A stretch of 64,000 nucleotides of DNA, taken from the NCBI GenBank assembly GCA_963377175.1, contig CAUJNA010003247.1, positions 162,001 through 226,000 of the forward strand, written 5' to 3'. The notes under the pieces were generated by a model. That model was not told where the DNA came from, made no database searches, and saw only the letters and a program-made list of their open reading frames with translations. Position numbers and translations under genes: made by a program. Of the stretch, positions 14,401-24,026 are shown piece after piece. Position 1 is the first letter of the stretch, and each line of letters starts with the position of its first letter. This DNA is from Effrenium voratum. Lineage: Eukaryota; Sar; Dinophyceae; Suessiales; Symbiodiniaceae.

Positions 14401-16996
14401 ATTGTTTTTGGGCCTTCAAAACTGGTTGTTCTCAAGGGCCCTTGAGGAATTGGTCGGGGTTCTCCGTTGGAGGGTCCGGGGGTGTGCATTGAAGGGGTCA
14501 TGTCCCTTAGGGCACATGCAAATAATAGTGAAGCATAGAGGGTAACGGTCAGTGGCATACCCAACCATGTCTGTGGATGGACAAACTCCCGCACCACTTT
14601 GAAACCATGCGAAGACCATGGTTTTTGGGTATTTACCAGGGAATCGAATCATTCCAGGATTTCTTAGGTGCGAAATGGATTTCCCAACCATCGGGGGTTC
14701 CAGGGGCCAACTGGTTCTCATTGAGCCCCTCGTTGTCACACGAGGGGTTCCAATAGGCTGATTCCCACATTGCGCTGAAAGAATGGCCCGACAAATCGGT
14801 GACACGAGTCGCTCCTTTCAACCAGGGGAATCGGGTCGGACCCCGTGAGGGATTGCCCCTTGAGGTTGCAGCATAAAACCTACAAGCTAAACAAAAAAAA
14901 ACAGCAAGCAACAAAAGACAGCAAGCAACAAAACACAGCAAACAACAAAAGAGAGCAAAAAACACCCCCCCCCCAAAAAAAAAATAAATAAATAAAATAA
15001 TAATAATAATAATAATAAATAAATTAAAAAATGAAACACGGTCCCTGGCCACTGCCCAAAAGACATGTTCCAGGCCTTCCCCTTAAGGCGCACGCTCACC
15101 CAGCCAGTCTCTGGTCCATCCCCCGAGAGCTTGCGGAACTGAAGGCGGTCCCCCTGCCTGGCTTTCTCGAATCTTCTGGGCGCTGGGTGAATTATAATAT
15201 TTGGCGGTGGGTCAAAAATAGGGTAACCCCAAAATGGCACCCTGGTAAATGGAAACAATGACTAAAACCTGTGGTCCCCTGGTGGTTTAATTTTGACCCA
15301 TACCCATTTCACCAACCTGAAACTTGCGGTGGTTGGGCGGGTATTCCCCACATAAACCAGCATTTGGGGTGAGGTCGCGTGAGGTCATTATTATTCACCC
15401 AGGCTCACAGTTCATCTTGCTGGTGCCCAGTATGAAATGAGAAATGGAAGGACCCCGACAAAAACCATCCAACTGGTGGTGGACCCTTTTTGAGGGGAAA
15501 TTCAGGTTCTTTCAACCACACTCCCTATCGCACCGATCGCAAGTCATGGTTGGGAAACTGGTTGGGGGATCATGGGGTTGGCTGGGTTCCTCAAACCTGT
15601 ACTTTTGCACAAACGGGGTGTTTGGAACCGGGGTGTTGAAAAAAACAAACACATATACAAACACACATCTCTCTCTATATTTAACCAGTTTCATTTGGGA
15701 AAATTCGAGAACTATGGGCTATCCAACACCCAGGAAACAAGGCCACAAAACAACATGCAACATGCAAACCAAAAAACGGAGCCGACTGGGTGTTACTGTA
15801 GCTAGATGCATCCCAGCTTTTGTGTTCACCTCCCCAAAGGAGGGGCCACCTGAAAAATATCACTCACTGCTCCTAGCCAGAAAGGGCGTCCACCAACAAG
15901 ATTTCCTAAAGGGTCCAAAAACCAACTGCTTTGAAAGGGCATCCTCTAAATCAGGCGGTATTTGTCTGACTTGCTTGCTGGCCCACATGGTATTTTATGA
16001 GGGACCTTGACCAAGTTTGTGTCCCCGGTGTGGCAATGTGGGCTAGTCGAAAAGCACACATCCTCCCAAAACGACAAATGTCAAAATTTAAGGACCTTTT
16101 CAGCTGGTTGGTCTCTTAAACTTCAAACCCTGCCAAACAAGGAACACAGTTGGATAAACTGGCGGCTGGCACCCTTCAATGGATCCTCACTTGCCCAAAG
16201 TCGGGGCCGGGGCGGGGGGACCTGGGCATGACAAACTCTGGACCAAAAGTGGCTTGACTCCCCACACCCACGTACCGAACACCACGCATTGCGAAGGCTG
16301 CACCCTTTGGTTGGGATATGTTGGGATTATCTCTAACCTTCATCTACCCGAGTTTTGATTGTGGCTTAAACCTGTATAAGGGAAGTTTGCCTCCAGACTA
16401 AACACAGGGACACCCACCCTCGCATTTGTAATTGAGGTTGATGTCGAAAGGATTTGGACCCGAAATCCTCATGCTTCGCTTCTTGGTTTCCCTTTAAAAC
16501 CACAAACATCTGGGGTACCCACTTAAAGAACACGCACACATACTTCTTTCCCTTGGTTGCCTACTACTCAGGTCAATGGATCTGGGATACCAAAATGCGG
16601 TACCCATCTTAGGAAACCACACCGGCCATCTTTCCCTTGGTTTACCTACAACTTTTCTGATTTGAATGAGATCCATAGACGGATTGTTTTCCGTCCAAAG
16701 CGAGCCGCCCCATCTCCAAAAAGCCGCCAAAAACCATAAATCCTTGCTTCTCTTGGGAAAACCTCTCCATCTCCAAAAAGCAGCCCTATACAATTGTTTC
16801 CCTTGGTTTACCTCTCCGTCCAAAGGCGCCTTGCGCCAAAAACGCGCCAGACGCCGAAGGCCGCGCCTCTGAAGCTCCTGGAGGAGGCTGCCGTAGGCCA
16901 CCCGCTCCGCGCAAGGCTCGGAGCCGAGATCCACACCATGCCGCGCCAGGAGCCCCGAGGCGCCGACCACGCGCCAGCGGAGAGCCATCCACCGAG
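5298..16996 (-). CDS. WD40-repeat (beta-propeller) protein, spliced gene
   Basis: Thirteen short minus-strand exons join in one reading frame (about 391 codons, stop TGA at 5298-5300). In coding order: 16996-16867, 15157-15076, 14207-14106, 13520-13467, 12515-12387, 11277-11236, 10016-9988, 9131-9041, 8204-8104, 7759-7714, 7341-7210, 6481-6359, 5411-5298. The first exons carry a segment ending GWVSVRLKGKDL, a pattern I recall as common in dinoflagellate proteins. The rest shows WD40 blade signatures: VTAVLLDP with LYTASW, VKCWHL, LAFHAPTGRLASVSLD, SGELRLWDLTG, and a final blade LRMW, ITSLCPLDGSTLIAAG, DGTVAVLD. WD40 propellers are protein-binding scaffolds; no partner or specific role can be read here. 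Nine of the twelve donors between these exons and the likely upstream one are GC. The 5' end is open: a likely earlier exon lies at 18110-18185. The phase match at every junction is the main support; exact boundaries need transcripts. Confidence 0.75.
6359..6481 (-). CDS. WD40 gene exon
   Basis: Forty-one codons, phase 0 at both ends, AG acceptor and GT donor (GTGATC). It reads DVVAAGCRLDAGFCAAVG followed by NLLRYQL, a propeller-type strand pattern. Confidence 0.7.
7210..7341 (-). CDS. WD40 gene exon
   Basis: Forty-four codons, phase 0 at both ends, GT donor (GTGCCC). Contains VSTLVPLGNTLVIAHETG and FVFLEDG, alternating hydrophobic strands as in a blade. Confidence 0.75.
7714..7759 (-). CDS. 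WD40 gene exon
   Basis: A 46-base exon completing the split Arg codon of LRLWDLTGAQVMETKLA. The acceptor follows a pyrimidine-rich stretch; the donor is GC. This is the clearest WD dipeptide of the gene. Confidence 0.75.
8104..8204 (-). CDS. WD40 gene exon
   Basis: 101 bases, phase 0 in and two bases left over, GC donor. It encodes CLCWASGGDGLWTSDASGEL, which continues into the LWDLTG exon. The flanking sequence is very GC-rich, so another acceptor a few codons upstream is possible. Confidence 0.7.
9041..9131 (-). CDS. WD40 gene exon
   Basis: Strong acceptor (CCTGATCCACAG) and GT donor (GTGAGG). It encodes LAFHAPTGRLASVSLDRLV, a textbook WD40 strand pattern, then VLDPDG. Confidence 0.8.
9988..10016 (-). 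CDS. WD40 gene micro-exon
   Basis: Only 29 bases (VSAVGRARP plus two bases of Trp), between an AG acceptor and a GC donor. It is placed because it keeps the frame between the exons at 11236-11277 and 9041-9131, and because the joined product reads naturally as a blade. Confidence 0.55.
10084..10200 (+). repeat. dispersed repeat family I, copy 1
   Basis: CTCAGATCCCCTGCTAGAAG, AACCACTAAACACTAAAA and GGATGGCTGGGAGCCACCAA in order, in a WD40-gene intron. Confidence 0.7.
10556..10810. repeat. CTA/CTC trinucleotide microsatellite
   Basis: Imperfect CTACTCCTA tracts with short CAC and CTG patches. Several frames stay open and would give poly-Leu or poly-Ser/Val, which is an artefact of the repeat. 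Confidence 0.95.
11236..11277 (-). CDS. WD40 gene exon
   Basis: Fourteen codons, ADFKLRMAEMDDQL, GC donor. A longer alternative runs to a GT donor at 11211-11212 but would break the frame with the next exon. Confidence 0.6.
12235..12346 (+). repeat. dispersed repeat family J, copy 1
   Basis: Begins CATCTCTACTCTTGGTATGG, carries CAGACCCCCAGTAAAAA and ends CATGCCAAGAACAGTGAAG. Copies at 53527-53638 and 62711-62825 have the same blocks in the same order and orientation. All three lie outside exons. Confidence 0.85.
12387..12515 (-). CDS. WD40 gene exon
   Basis: Forty-three codons, phase 0 at both ends, GC donor. Contains VKCWHL, LLWSLQTPGLVSDLALV and ELVTAVSANP, typical blade strands. Confidence 0.75.
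13467..13520 (-). CDS. WD40 gene exon
   Basis: Eighteen codons reading VTAVLLDPTAPRLYTASW between an AG acceptor and a GC donor. It joins in phase to VKCWHL of the next exon. Confidence 0.75.
14106..14207 (-). CDS. WD40 gene exon
   Basis: Thirty-four codons with a classic acceptor (AATATTGCAG) and GT donor (GTAGAT). Contains DLVLPEGDWASLEKEVLG and ends HDLA, leading into the first clear blade. A family A inverted-end repeat ends 13 bases upstream of this exon. Confidence 0.75.
14221..14333 (+). repeat. inverted-end element family A, copy 1
   Basis: Begins CTAGGTCCTCTAGTAGAGAG, has GGTTAGAA, GGGTACC and AGTCTAAGTTAGTGGGGGAA blocks, and ends GACCTAG. The ends are inverted repeats of each other. 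It lies in the intron before the exon at 14106-14207. Confidence 0.8.
14385..14520 (+). repeat. dispersed repeat family K, copy 1
   Basis: Contains TTCTCAAGGGCCCTTGAGG and GTCATGTCCCTTAGGG. The same blocks recur at about 58786-58912 (GGGTCATGACCCTTAGGG), where they are followed by a TA-rich tail. Confidence 0.65.
14985..15030. repeat. AAT microsatellite
   Basis: A run of AATAAT units preceded by poly-A and poly-C tracts, in the intron downstream of the exon at 15076-15157. Confidence 0.9.
15076..15157 (-). CDS. WD40 gene exon, GWVS-type segment
   Basis: Encodes QGDRLQFRKLSGDGPETGWV and then SVRLKGK; GC donor. The GWVS..LKGK pattern is one I recall as recurrent in dinoflagellate predicted proteins, without a named function. 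Confidence 0.7.
15206..15306 (+). repeat. inverted-end element family D, copy 1
   Basis: Starts GGTGGGTCAAAA and ends ATTTTGACCCATACC, with CAAAATGG and CCTGGTGGTTT blocks inside. It lies 49 bases upstream of the acceptor of the exon at 15076-15157. Confidence 0.7.
16867..16996 (-). CDS. WD40 gene, upstream exon
   Basis: 130 bases after a pyrimidine-rich acceptor ending CACCGCACAG, with a GC donor. Contains RWRVVGASGLLARHGVDLG and AYGSLLQELQ, joining in phase to the GWVS exon. An internal ATG exists, but the open frame enters from upstream. Confidence 0.65.
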
Positions 16997-18109
16997 CTGT
17001 GCGGTGGGGCAAGCGTTAGATAGCGAGTAGAAAGGGAGTGAACACAGAAAAAAAAAACTCAAAATGATTCACTCCCCAACATTTACTCATCACTCTCCAA
17101 CAAATTAAGTTTAAAGGTGGTTTCCCTGGAAATGAGGGGCAAACAAGATGTGGTGCCCCTTCTAACTTGGAACTTCTGTTCGCTATGCACCTGGAGTGCC
17201 CAAGTGATTTTTCTAGGGGCAGCTGCCAGGGATTTGGGGGTGGGTTGCGAACAAACAAATGGAGAGGGGAACCCCCCCCATGAAGGGAACCTGCATGGGT
17301 GTGTTTGCTATTTGCGCGGAACAATGTTTTGGACCCTTCCATGCTTGCTCAATATGCAGGTTGTTTAGCATTCCGAACGGGCAAGGATCCGGCACTTTGC
17401 AGCAATGGGCAGCTTACCCCGGGGTTAAGCGCGAGAGGTGACGCGTTGAAGGGCTAAACAGCATGGTCCTGCAGGTTGTTGGCCATGTCTGGGCATGGCA
17501 TGTGTGAGATATGGCATGCGGCATTTCAATTGGAAGCTGCTCGTAGTACTTGTTTTGAACGCCATGCCTGGCGTGCGTGAGACTCGCTGCCGTCAAAAAT
17601 GCTTGAGCGACGCATGGCAAGGCGTGGTGCCAACTGTCTCTTGCTGGGCTACAGAGGTTTGGACAAACCCTTTCACATGGTTTGGAAGGAGAAGCCGAGA
17701 GGAAAACAACACCGTTCAGGGATTTTGCAGGCACTTAAACTTTGAAGACACACCCTCAAGCAGGGTGTGTCTCACAATCGAGCGAATCCATCTCAAATCT
17801 TTCCACCCTTACACAAGACCTGGTCACCCCATAAAAAACACAATCCCATGAAACATCCCATGGGTCACGACCCCATGTCCACCTCAACAAAAACAAAATC
17901 CAATGAACAGTCCCATGAGTCTTGACACCGTGTTAACCCCCCCCCAAACAAACAAAACAAAAACAAAAAACAAACAAAATAAAAACAAATACAACACTAA
18001 AACAACAAAACATGAACATGGATCATGCCCCCCACGTTTGCAGCCACAAGGAGACTCCAAATCCCCGCGCCCAACAACCCAAGTTGCCGCGCTTCCGCGT
18101 TTGCCACGC

Positions 18110-18185
18110 CGCGCTCCTTGTCACCGGGCTCCCGCGGGTACCCGTTGGTGGTCAAGGCCGACGCCTGGCCGCGTCGATCGAAAAC
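18110..18185 (-). CDS. probable upstream exon of the WD40 gene
   Basis: Open GC-rich segment reading VFDRRGQASALTTNGYPR and then EPGDKER. It has an AG acceptor, and the GC donor chosen is in phase with the exon at 16867-16996. The other two frames of the wider island contain stops. The donor is uncertain, so the right boundary may shift. Confidence 0.4.
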
Positions 18186-19060
18186 CTTCCAGGGAAGCCG
18201 CGGCTTCCCATAGACTACGGTTTCAGGGGCCCTTCCGTGATGGACTTGGTAAACTTTAGGAGTCCCCCGTACCTGTAGAGCTTTGCATGGTTTGGACTTT
18301 TGGTTCCAATCCACTCAGGAAGTGGGGGGGAGCTCCTTTGGTTCCGGAAGCGGATGGAGGCAAGCCGGAGCCATCCAGTGCAAACGATCTCCGGTCCTCT
18401 CAGGAAGCTTCCCCGCGAGGGGTGGGTGTGTGTGGATTATTCCAAGGCAACCCCAAAGAGAAACGAGTGACGTGAGACATCACAGTTGGTTGCCTAGGTG
18501 CCCCAGTAGTGCCTTCTCTCCCCTTTTTTGGGGGAGGGTTCCCCTACTAAAATAGACAACAGAAAAAAAGGTACCCTGATTCTAACCTCTCTACTGGAGG
18601 ACCTAGTTGCTCTGCATGGGAATCAAAACCCCGGGCCCTCACTGGCAATCAAGCTGCAAAGAACGGGGCCCATCCATAGGTGTCCTTTTCAGTTTAGTTT
18701 GTTGAAACATAGATGGCACTGGTTTAGATGGTCCTTTTCCATTTACCAGGGAAACCCAACTAGTTTCCGAAAAGGACACCTAGGACCCATCGTGTTTCCC
18801 ACCTGTGCTTTCTGCGCATTAAGCACCCAGCCCCAGATCAGTCTCTCTGCATAAGAACTAGGGACTTCGACGGTTCTACTCTGGAGGCATCCACTGATAT
18901 GTTCAGATCGTATGAAAAGCCTCCAAAAAGTCAATGCCAACCATGGTGTTCTTCACTGTGGCGTGTTTTACGCTTGTTTCTTCTTTTCTTTTTTCCCTAA
19001 AGCATGGCGAAGGGTTCTTCCGCTGGGTTCACTTGAGTTGTTCTCATGAGAGTCATTACA
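18186..19060. other. stretch without a supported gene
   Basis: Contains one family A element in reverse orientation (18493-18606) and otherwise sequence with no recognisable exon or repeat. Confidence 0.5.
18493..18606 (-). repeat. inverted-end element family A, copy 2
   Basis: Reverse orientation: runs from CTAGGTGCCCCAGT to ACTGGAGGACCTAG, with AGGGTTCCCCTACTAAAATA and GGTACC blocks in the expected order for the minus strand. Confidence 0.8.
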
Positions 19061-19089
19061 AGGTGTCATTGCAAGGAATCATCATCATG

Positions 19090-19556
19090 AAAGTCATTGC
19101 AAGGAGTCATTGCAAGGAGTCATTGCAAGGAGTCATTGCAAGGAGTCATTGCAAGGAGTCATTGCAAGGAGTCATTGCAAGGAGTCATTGCAAGGAGTCA
19201 TTGCAAGGAGTCATTGCAAGGAGTCATTGCAAGGAGTCATTGCAAGGAGTCATGCAAGGAGTCATTGCAAGGAGTCATTGCAAGGAGTCATTGCAAGGAG
19301 TCATTGCAAGGAGTCATTGCAAGGAGTCATTGCAAGGAGTCATTGCAAGGAGTCATTGCAAGGAGTCATTGCAAGGAGTCATTGCAAGGAGTCATTGCAA
19401 GGAGTCATTGCATTGCAAGGAGTCATTGCAAGGAGTCATTGCAAGGAGTCATTGCAAGGAGTCATTGCAAGGAGTGCAAGGAATTGCAAGGAGTCATTGC
19501 AAGGAGTCATTTCAAGGAGTCATTGCAAGAAGTCATTGCAAGGAGTCATGAGAGTC
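19090..19556 (+). repeat. 13-bp satellite array
   Basis: About 35 near-perfect copies of GTCATTGCAAGGA. A few units are shortened (around 19250, 19412 and 19474-19490), which moves the register. Thirteen is not a multiple of three and the unit has no stop in any plus frame, so all three frames stay open for about 200 codons with a 13-residue period. This is not evidence of a protein. Confidence 0.97.
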
Positions 19557-19569
19557 ATTGCGAGCTGCG

Positions 19570-19735
19570 CATGGAGTCAATCAAGTGCAAGTTGCAAGTG
19601 CAAGGAGTCAAGTGCAAGTTGCAAGTGCAAGGAGTCAGGTGCAAGTTGCAAGTGCGTGGAGTCAAGTCCAAGTTGCAAGTGCAAGGAGTCAAGTACAAGT
19701 TGCAAGTGCAAGGAGTCAAGTGCAATTGACTTGCG
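19570..19735 (+). repeat. 30-bp satellite array
   Basis: About five copies of a unit built from CAAGTTGCAAGTGCAAGGAG plus GTCAAGTG. It shares GCAAGGAGTC with the 13-bp array just upstream, so it probably grew out of it. Confidence 0.9.
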
Positions 19736-19797
19736 AGGAGTTAAAATCTCTTCTTAGGGCGGCGGGGTAGTGCCGACGACACTACACGAAAATCGAC

Positions 19798-20290
19798 CCT
19801 CTGCGGGGATCGGCGTGGTCGAGGTGCAAAAACCCATGGTTTTTTGCGATTTCTAAAGTTCCCGCGCGACCCTCTGCGGGGATCGGCGTGGTCGAGGTGC
19901 AAAAACCCATGTTTTTTTTGCGATTGCTGCGGTGCTCGCGCGACCCTCTGCGGGGATCGGCGTGGTCGAGGTGCAAAAACCCATGGTTTTTTGCGATTTC
20001 TAACCTGCCCGCGCGACCCTCTGCGGGGATCGGCGTGGTCGAGGTGCAAAAACCCATGTTTTTTTTTGCGATTTCTGCGGTGCTCGCGCGACCCTCTGCG
20101 TGGATCGGCGTGGTCGAGGTGCCAAAACCCATGTTTTTTTTTGCGAATTCTGCGGTGCCCGCGCAATCCTCTGCGGGGATCGGCGTGGTCGAGGTGCAAA
20201 AACCCATGGTTTTTTGCGATTTCTATCCTGCTCGCGCGACCCTCTGCGGGGATCGGCGTGGTCGAGGTGCAAAAACCCATGGTTTTTGCA
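19798..20290 (+). repeat. 74-bp tandem array, seven copies
   Basis: Units begin at 19798, 19871, 19945, 20018, 20093, 20168 and 20241. Each has CCTCTGCGGGGATCGGCGTG, GTCGAGGTGCAAAAACCCAT, a T tract, TTGCGATT and a variable GC-rich tail ending CGCGCGAC. Between-unit variation is concentrated in the T tract and tail. Confidence 0.97.
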
Positions 20291-20295
20291 ACTTT

Positions 20296-20400
20296 TGTTG
20301 TTCGAACTGGTCCTCGGGAGTTGTCTCGTGGTTCGCGCGCCTGCTCCCGGAACCGGCATGTCGCGGGTTCGATTCCTCCCTGGTCCGCGGGCGGGCGTCG
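20296..20400 (+). other. tRNA-like B-box sequence after the 74-bp array
   Basis: Contains GGGTTCGATTCC, which matches the internal RNA polymerase III B-box pattern. About 30-40 bases upstream is TGGTTCGCGCG, a weak A-box. The T-arm stem has a C-C mismatch and a T-G pair, and no full cloverleaf can be drawn. It could be a tRNA-derived SINE head or a decayed tRNA. Confidence 0.35.
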
Positions 20401-20409
20401 CAAGATGCA

Positions 20410-20780
20410 ACTTGCATTTTAAAGCAACTTGCATTTTAAAGCAACTTGCGCAGAGCAACTTGCGCAGAGCAAGTTGCACAGAGCAACTTGCGCAGACCAA
20501 CTTGCACCGACCAGTTTAGAGCGCCTTGCCTAGAGCAACTTGCGCAGAGCAACTTACGCAGAGCAACTTGCACAGAGCAACTTGCACAGAGCAGCTTGCA
20601 CAGAGCAACTTGCAGGGAGCGCAATTTGCACAGAGCAACTTGCAGGGAGCCACTTGCAGGGACCAACTTGCCGGAGCAACTTGCGCGGAGCAACTTGCGC
20701 AGAGCAACTTGCACAGTGCAACTTGCGTAGAGCAACTTGCGCAGACCAACTTGCACCGACCAGTTAGCGCAGAGCACCTT
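20410..20780 (+). repeat. 14-bp satellite array
   Basis: About 25 imperfect copies of GCAACTTGCGCAGA. The core GCAACTTGC is the reverse complement of GCAAGTTGC found in the 30-bp array, so related units occur in opposite orientation within 1 kb. Confidence 0.95.
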
Positions 20781-21269
20781 GCCTGGTGCTGTCTCGCGCT
20801 TGCTTCACAAATGCTTCGTGGAGGGAAAAAGAACGCATTCTGCAGCGTTGGGCCGACCTCGCTTGCGATGTTATGCTTTCGGGCCAACCGTGGTCTAGTT
20901 TGTGTTTGTTGGCGTGGTTGCTTTTTTGTAGGGGGCTGAGGAAAGCACATGGTGTTTTGCTACCATACCGAGGGTTGGACAGTTCAAAAGACAGCAACCC
21001 AAAGCACAGGACTTGGGGCAGATATTTACTCGCCTAGCGAATCTAGCTGGTTCAAGCGGGCAAATCAATGAGAAACTACCAGACAATTCTGACCACATCC
21101 TTCAACCAACTCGTATATTACCTACAAACTGCTTCGGGGGGACAAACAAAAAACAACTCATTCAAGGATCATCTTTCCCCTTCTGTGTGTGTGTGCCGTG
21201 GTTGGCCGTGGTTGCGGACCAGGGCGGTTCTGACAAAACAAGGCGGAAGAACGAGCAGCAGGAACTCAC

Positions 21270-21315
21270 CCTCATCCAAGAAGGCGATCAAGCGATCTGC
21301 CAGATCTTCCTGAAC
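21270..21315 (-). CDS. candidate exon, unknown gene
   Basis: Reads VQEDLADRLIAFLDE between an AG acceptor and a consensus donor (GTGAGT), on the same strand as the WD40 gene. It could be an upstream exon of that gene, but no overlap in content links them. Confidence 0.3.
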
Positions 21316-23427
21316 CTCAGTTGCAAGTTTCAGTCTTCCACTACCCCCACGGATAAAAGCAAACTAGACACAAACACAGAAAAAAACGACTCCTCTTCCC
21401 AAAGACTTTTCAGCAGTCTGGAATGACCACAATGTTCGGAATGAACCCAAACCTGCCCCAGGAAACCGGACAGGAGGGTTTGGGGTCATTCCAACTCCCC
21501 TTATGGAACCAGCAAGCTCAAAGGTGTTTCTTGCAACAGCAGCCGTCACCTGGGCTGGGACTTGCGCAGAGCCCTTGGCCCACAAATCATATCCTCTGCG
21601 TTTAAAACAGCGCCTGTACCATCCTAAAATAACGGGGGGGGATTACAATGAGGTGTGGGATGCTTTTTCAACGACACCAAGTGATGATTCGAGACATTCA
21701 CAGAACTGGGCATCTCCTGCTTTCTGTAAAAACCACAAGGAAAATAGTTGTAAGGGTTACTTACATGGGCGAAAAGCCTGGGACCACTGGGTTCTGCCTT
21801 CCAGCTCATTGTCCAAGCAAAACCAAACACAAGAAATCAACAGTGGACTTGCTGCTATGCGAATCTGTTAAGAGCGGTCTACCTGTTTGGTTGCTCGAGA
21901 GCGATTTGTATGAAACCCCAACACACACACATCTCCGATACCCAAGGTACTTTTCCTCAGAAAATAATCTTAGGCCGCAACTTTCTCATCATGCATATCG
22001 AAGGCGACCTCTTTCACCTCGATTTCGCACCTCAAGTCGCAGGGCGAAATCGAAATTTCCAGGGGGTCCTGCATGAGTCAGAGGCATCTCGACAAATTGA
22101 GGTCCTGCTGAGGCCTGAGAGTCTCACAGCCTTTGTCGCAACGCCAGTTCATCACATGGAGATGCCCCAAACTGGAACTCTGTGGCTGGTGAGCTCAATG
22201 CAGCAAATAGTTCTCGCAGTTCGGGCGCCCATCGAAACAGCCGTGATCTCCTGAAACCATGGCAGCTTGCCTGTCTCCCAGCTTCTGGCGTGATTTCAGT
22301 GTGTGCCTCACTCGAACACTCTTTTTGGAATCACAAAGGGGAGCAAGCCTGTCTGTAGCGCAAGGAAGGACGCGGGTGCAGTGATAAAACTGAGCTCCTG
22401 GTCTCCTTTGAACATCACCCCAAAGGGAACTCACAAAAGCAAGTGGACCAAAAGGTGACTGGCTGGTGCTTGGACACCTCCATTTTGCTCGTTTCGTTGG
22501 CAAGTGGGATGGTCATCCTCTGCTCGCTCGCTCGTCCCTTAAACACAGGTGCTGTTTAAGCCCACGGGGGGAAAAAACTGTCTAGCCCACAAACATCACC
22601 CCACCAAAAGAGCAGCTCACTCTGGCTCAAAATATTCCAAGAAAACCACAGAAAGGACAAAGGAGCCCAATAACACCCCTGTAACTTGGTTCACGTTGGA
22701 AGCCCCATGGACTTTGAGCCGCGCATTGCGCCGCGCGAAAGGCAAAAGGAGCGCCCAAAGGAGCGCCCAAAGGAGCGCCGGAAGTCACTGGGGCAGGCGC
22801 AAAGACTTTGCGCCCGTCTTTGCGCCATGGCCTGCAAGCCGCGGTTTTGAAAGATGCAGAAGCCGCCTCCCTTGGGTCTGTAGTTTCTTTCTTCTTTTTG
22901 TGGGGGGGGGGGGGGTTGAGGGTAGTTGCTGCCCTATGTAGCGAGTACCCTTGTTAGGACAATTAGGTAAACAGAACTATCCAATTCTTTTGTTGTGGGG
23001 GGGTTCTGGGGGGGTTCAAGGAAAACCAAAAGGACAACTTTTTTGGAGGGGCGCCCTAAAAAATATATAAACAAATACTTACCCACATGAAGAAAGGTGG
23101 GGAAGATGTGATCACGGAGAGTGTATAGATCTATATAAATATATGGTTGTGTATCCAAGCCGGCAGTACAGCAAACCAAATGCCCCCAAAACACACACCA
23201 GTGGTGCGAGAGGACGGGGAACTGTGGATGGCTTTCCAGGTTGAACGCGTCCAATGAAATTCGTGGTGTCCGTTTAAAAAAGGGTACACGCAAAAAAGAC
23301 ACCCACCTAGCTGATGGTTTACCATGAGGATTTCTTACGCAATGAGTTGGAGCTTAAGACCATGTCGAAGCATGTGTCTCCTTCCAGGTTCGCTTTCATT
23401 CCGCAGTTTACCTAGAGGGATACTTGG

Positions 23428-23535
23428 GTGCCGTAGATTTGCCAGCAAACAGTTTGACGCCTTTTTGCTGGTTAAAAGGAACTATGAGGGGAATCTGAAA
23501 AGTTAAAGTCTAAAGATCAACCCAATAGCAGTAGT
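23428..23535 (+). repeat. dispersed repeat family G, copy 1
   Basis: Carries GCCAGCAAACAGTTT, AGTTAAAGTCTAAAGATC and CCCAATAGCAGTAG in order. A second copy is at 35408-35520, and the last bases of the window plus 33090-33200 hold related pieces. Confidence 0.7.
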
Positions 23536-23938
23536 GATGATGACCATTGTGGAACCAGCCTTCAACCCCACCCGACTCGCAGGCTTGGAATCCGTTCAAC
23601 TCCTAGTGCCTGAAAACGTAGCCAGTGCGGGCTGATCATTGCCAAGCTTGCTGATGCCCTCGTTGATTTGCAACAAACATGCTCACATCAAGCAAGCACC
23701 CATGCAAAGGTGCCACGTTGGGAACTGCTCAGCCGTTGCAAGGGCGAGCTCTCCACCGCATTAAATGCATGTTCCACCATTTGAGCTTGTTCAAAGCCTT
23801 TGGGCGCTTTAGGTAGTCCGTCCGTTGGTCTTCTGACCTGAGTGACCTGATGTGTTTTCAGTAATGACCGATGGAGACCTGTGAGAGCTTAGCGGTCCAA
23901 AGCGACTGAACCAGCTGACGGATTTGAACGAACTTATC

Positions 23939-24026
23939 TAGGTCCGAGGCTAGAATAAGGTACCCTTTTTTCTGCAGTCTATTTCAGTAGGGGAACCCTC
24001 TAGTAAAAGGGTATTGGGGGACCTAC
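23939..24026 (+). repeat. inverted-end element family A, copy 3
   Basis: Shows TAGGTCC, GGTACCCTTTTTTCTGCAGT, TCAGTAGGGGAACCCTC and a terminal GGGGGACCTA. Confidence 0.8.

Noticed and set aside
18934..19757. Three overlapping ORFs of about 205-215 codons on the plus strand
   Set aside because: They are the 13-bp and 30-bp satellites read in three frames, with a 13-residue period.
20296..20400. Functional tRNA gene
   Set aside because: T-arm stem mismatched, and no acceptor stem or anticodon arm can be drawn with confidence.
19741..20519. Long ORFs on both strands over the 74-bp array
   Set aside because: All six frames inherit the repeat; translations such as NRTRDMPV are typical artefacts of B-box-like DNA.
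19090..20780. Possible CRISPR array
   Set aside because: Units are contiguous with no unique spacers, and the setting is eukaryotic.
21910..22254. 114-codon plus-strand ORF
   Set aside because: No motif, no splice partners; length alone is not convincing in this sequence.
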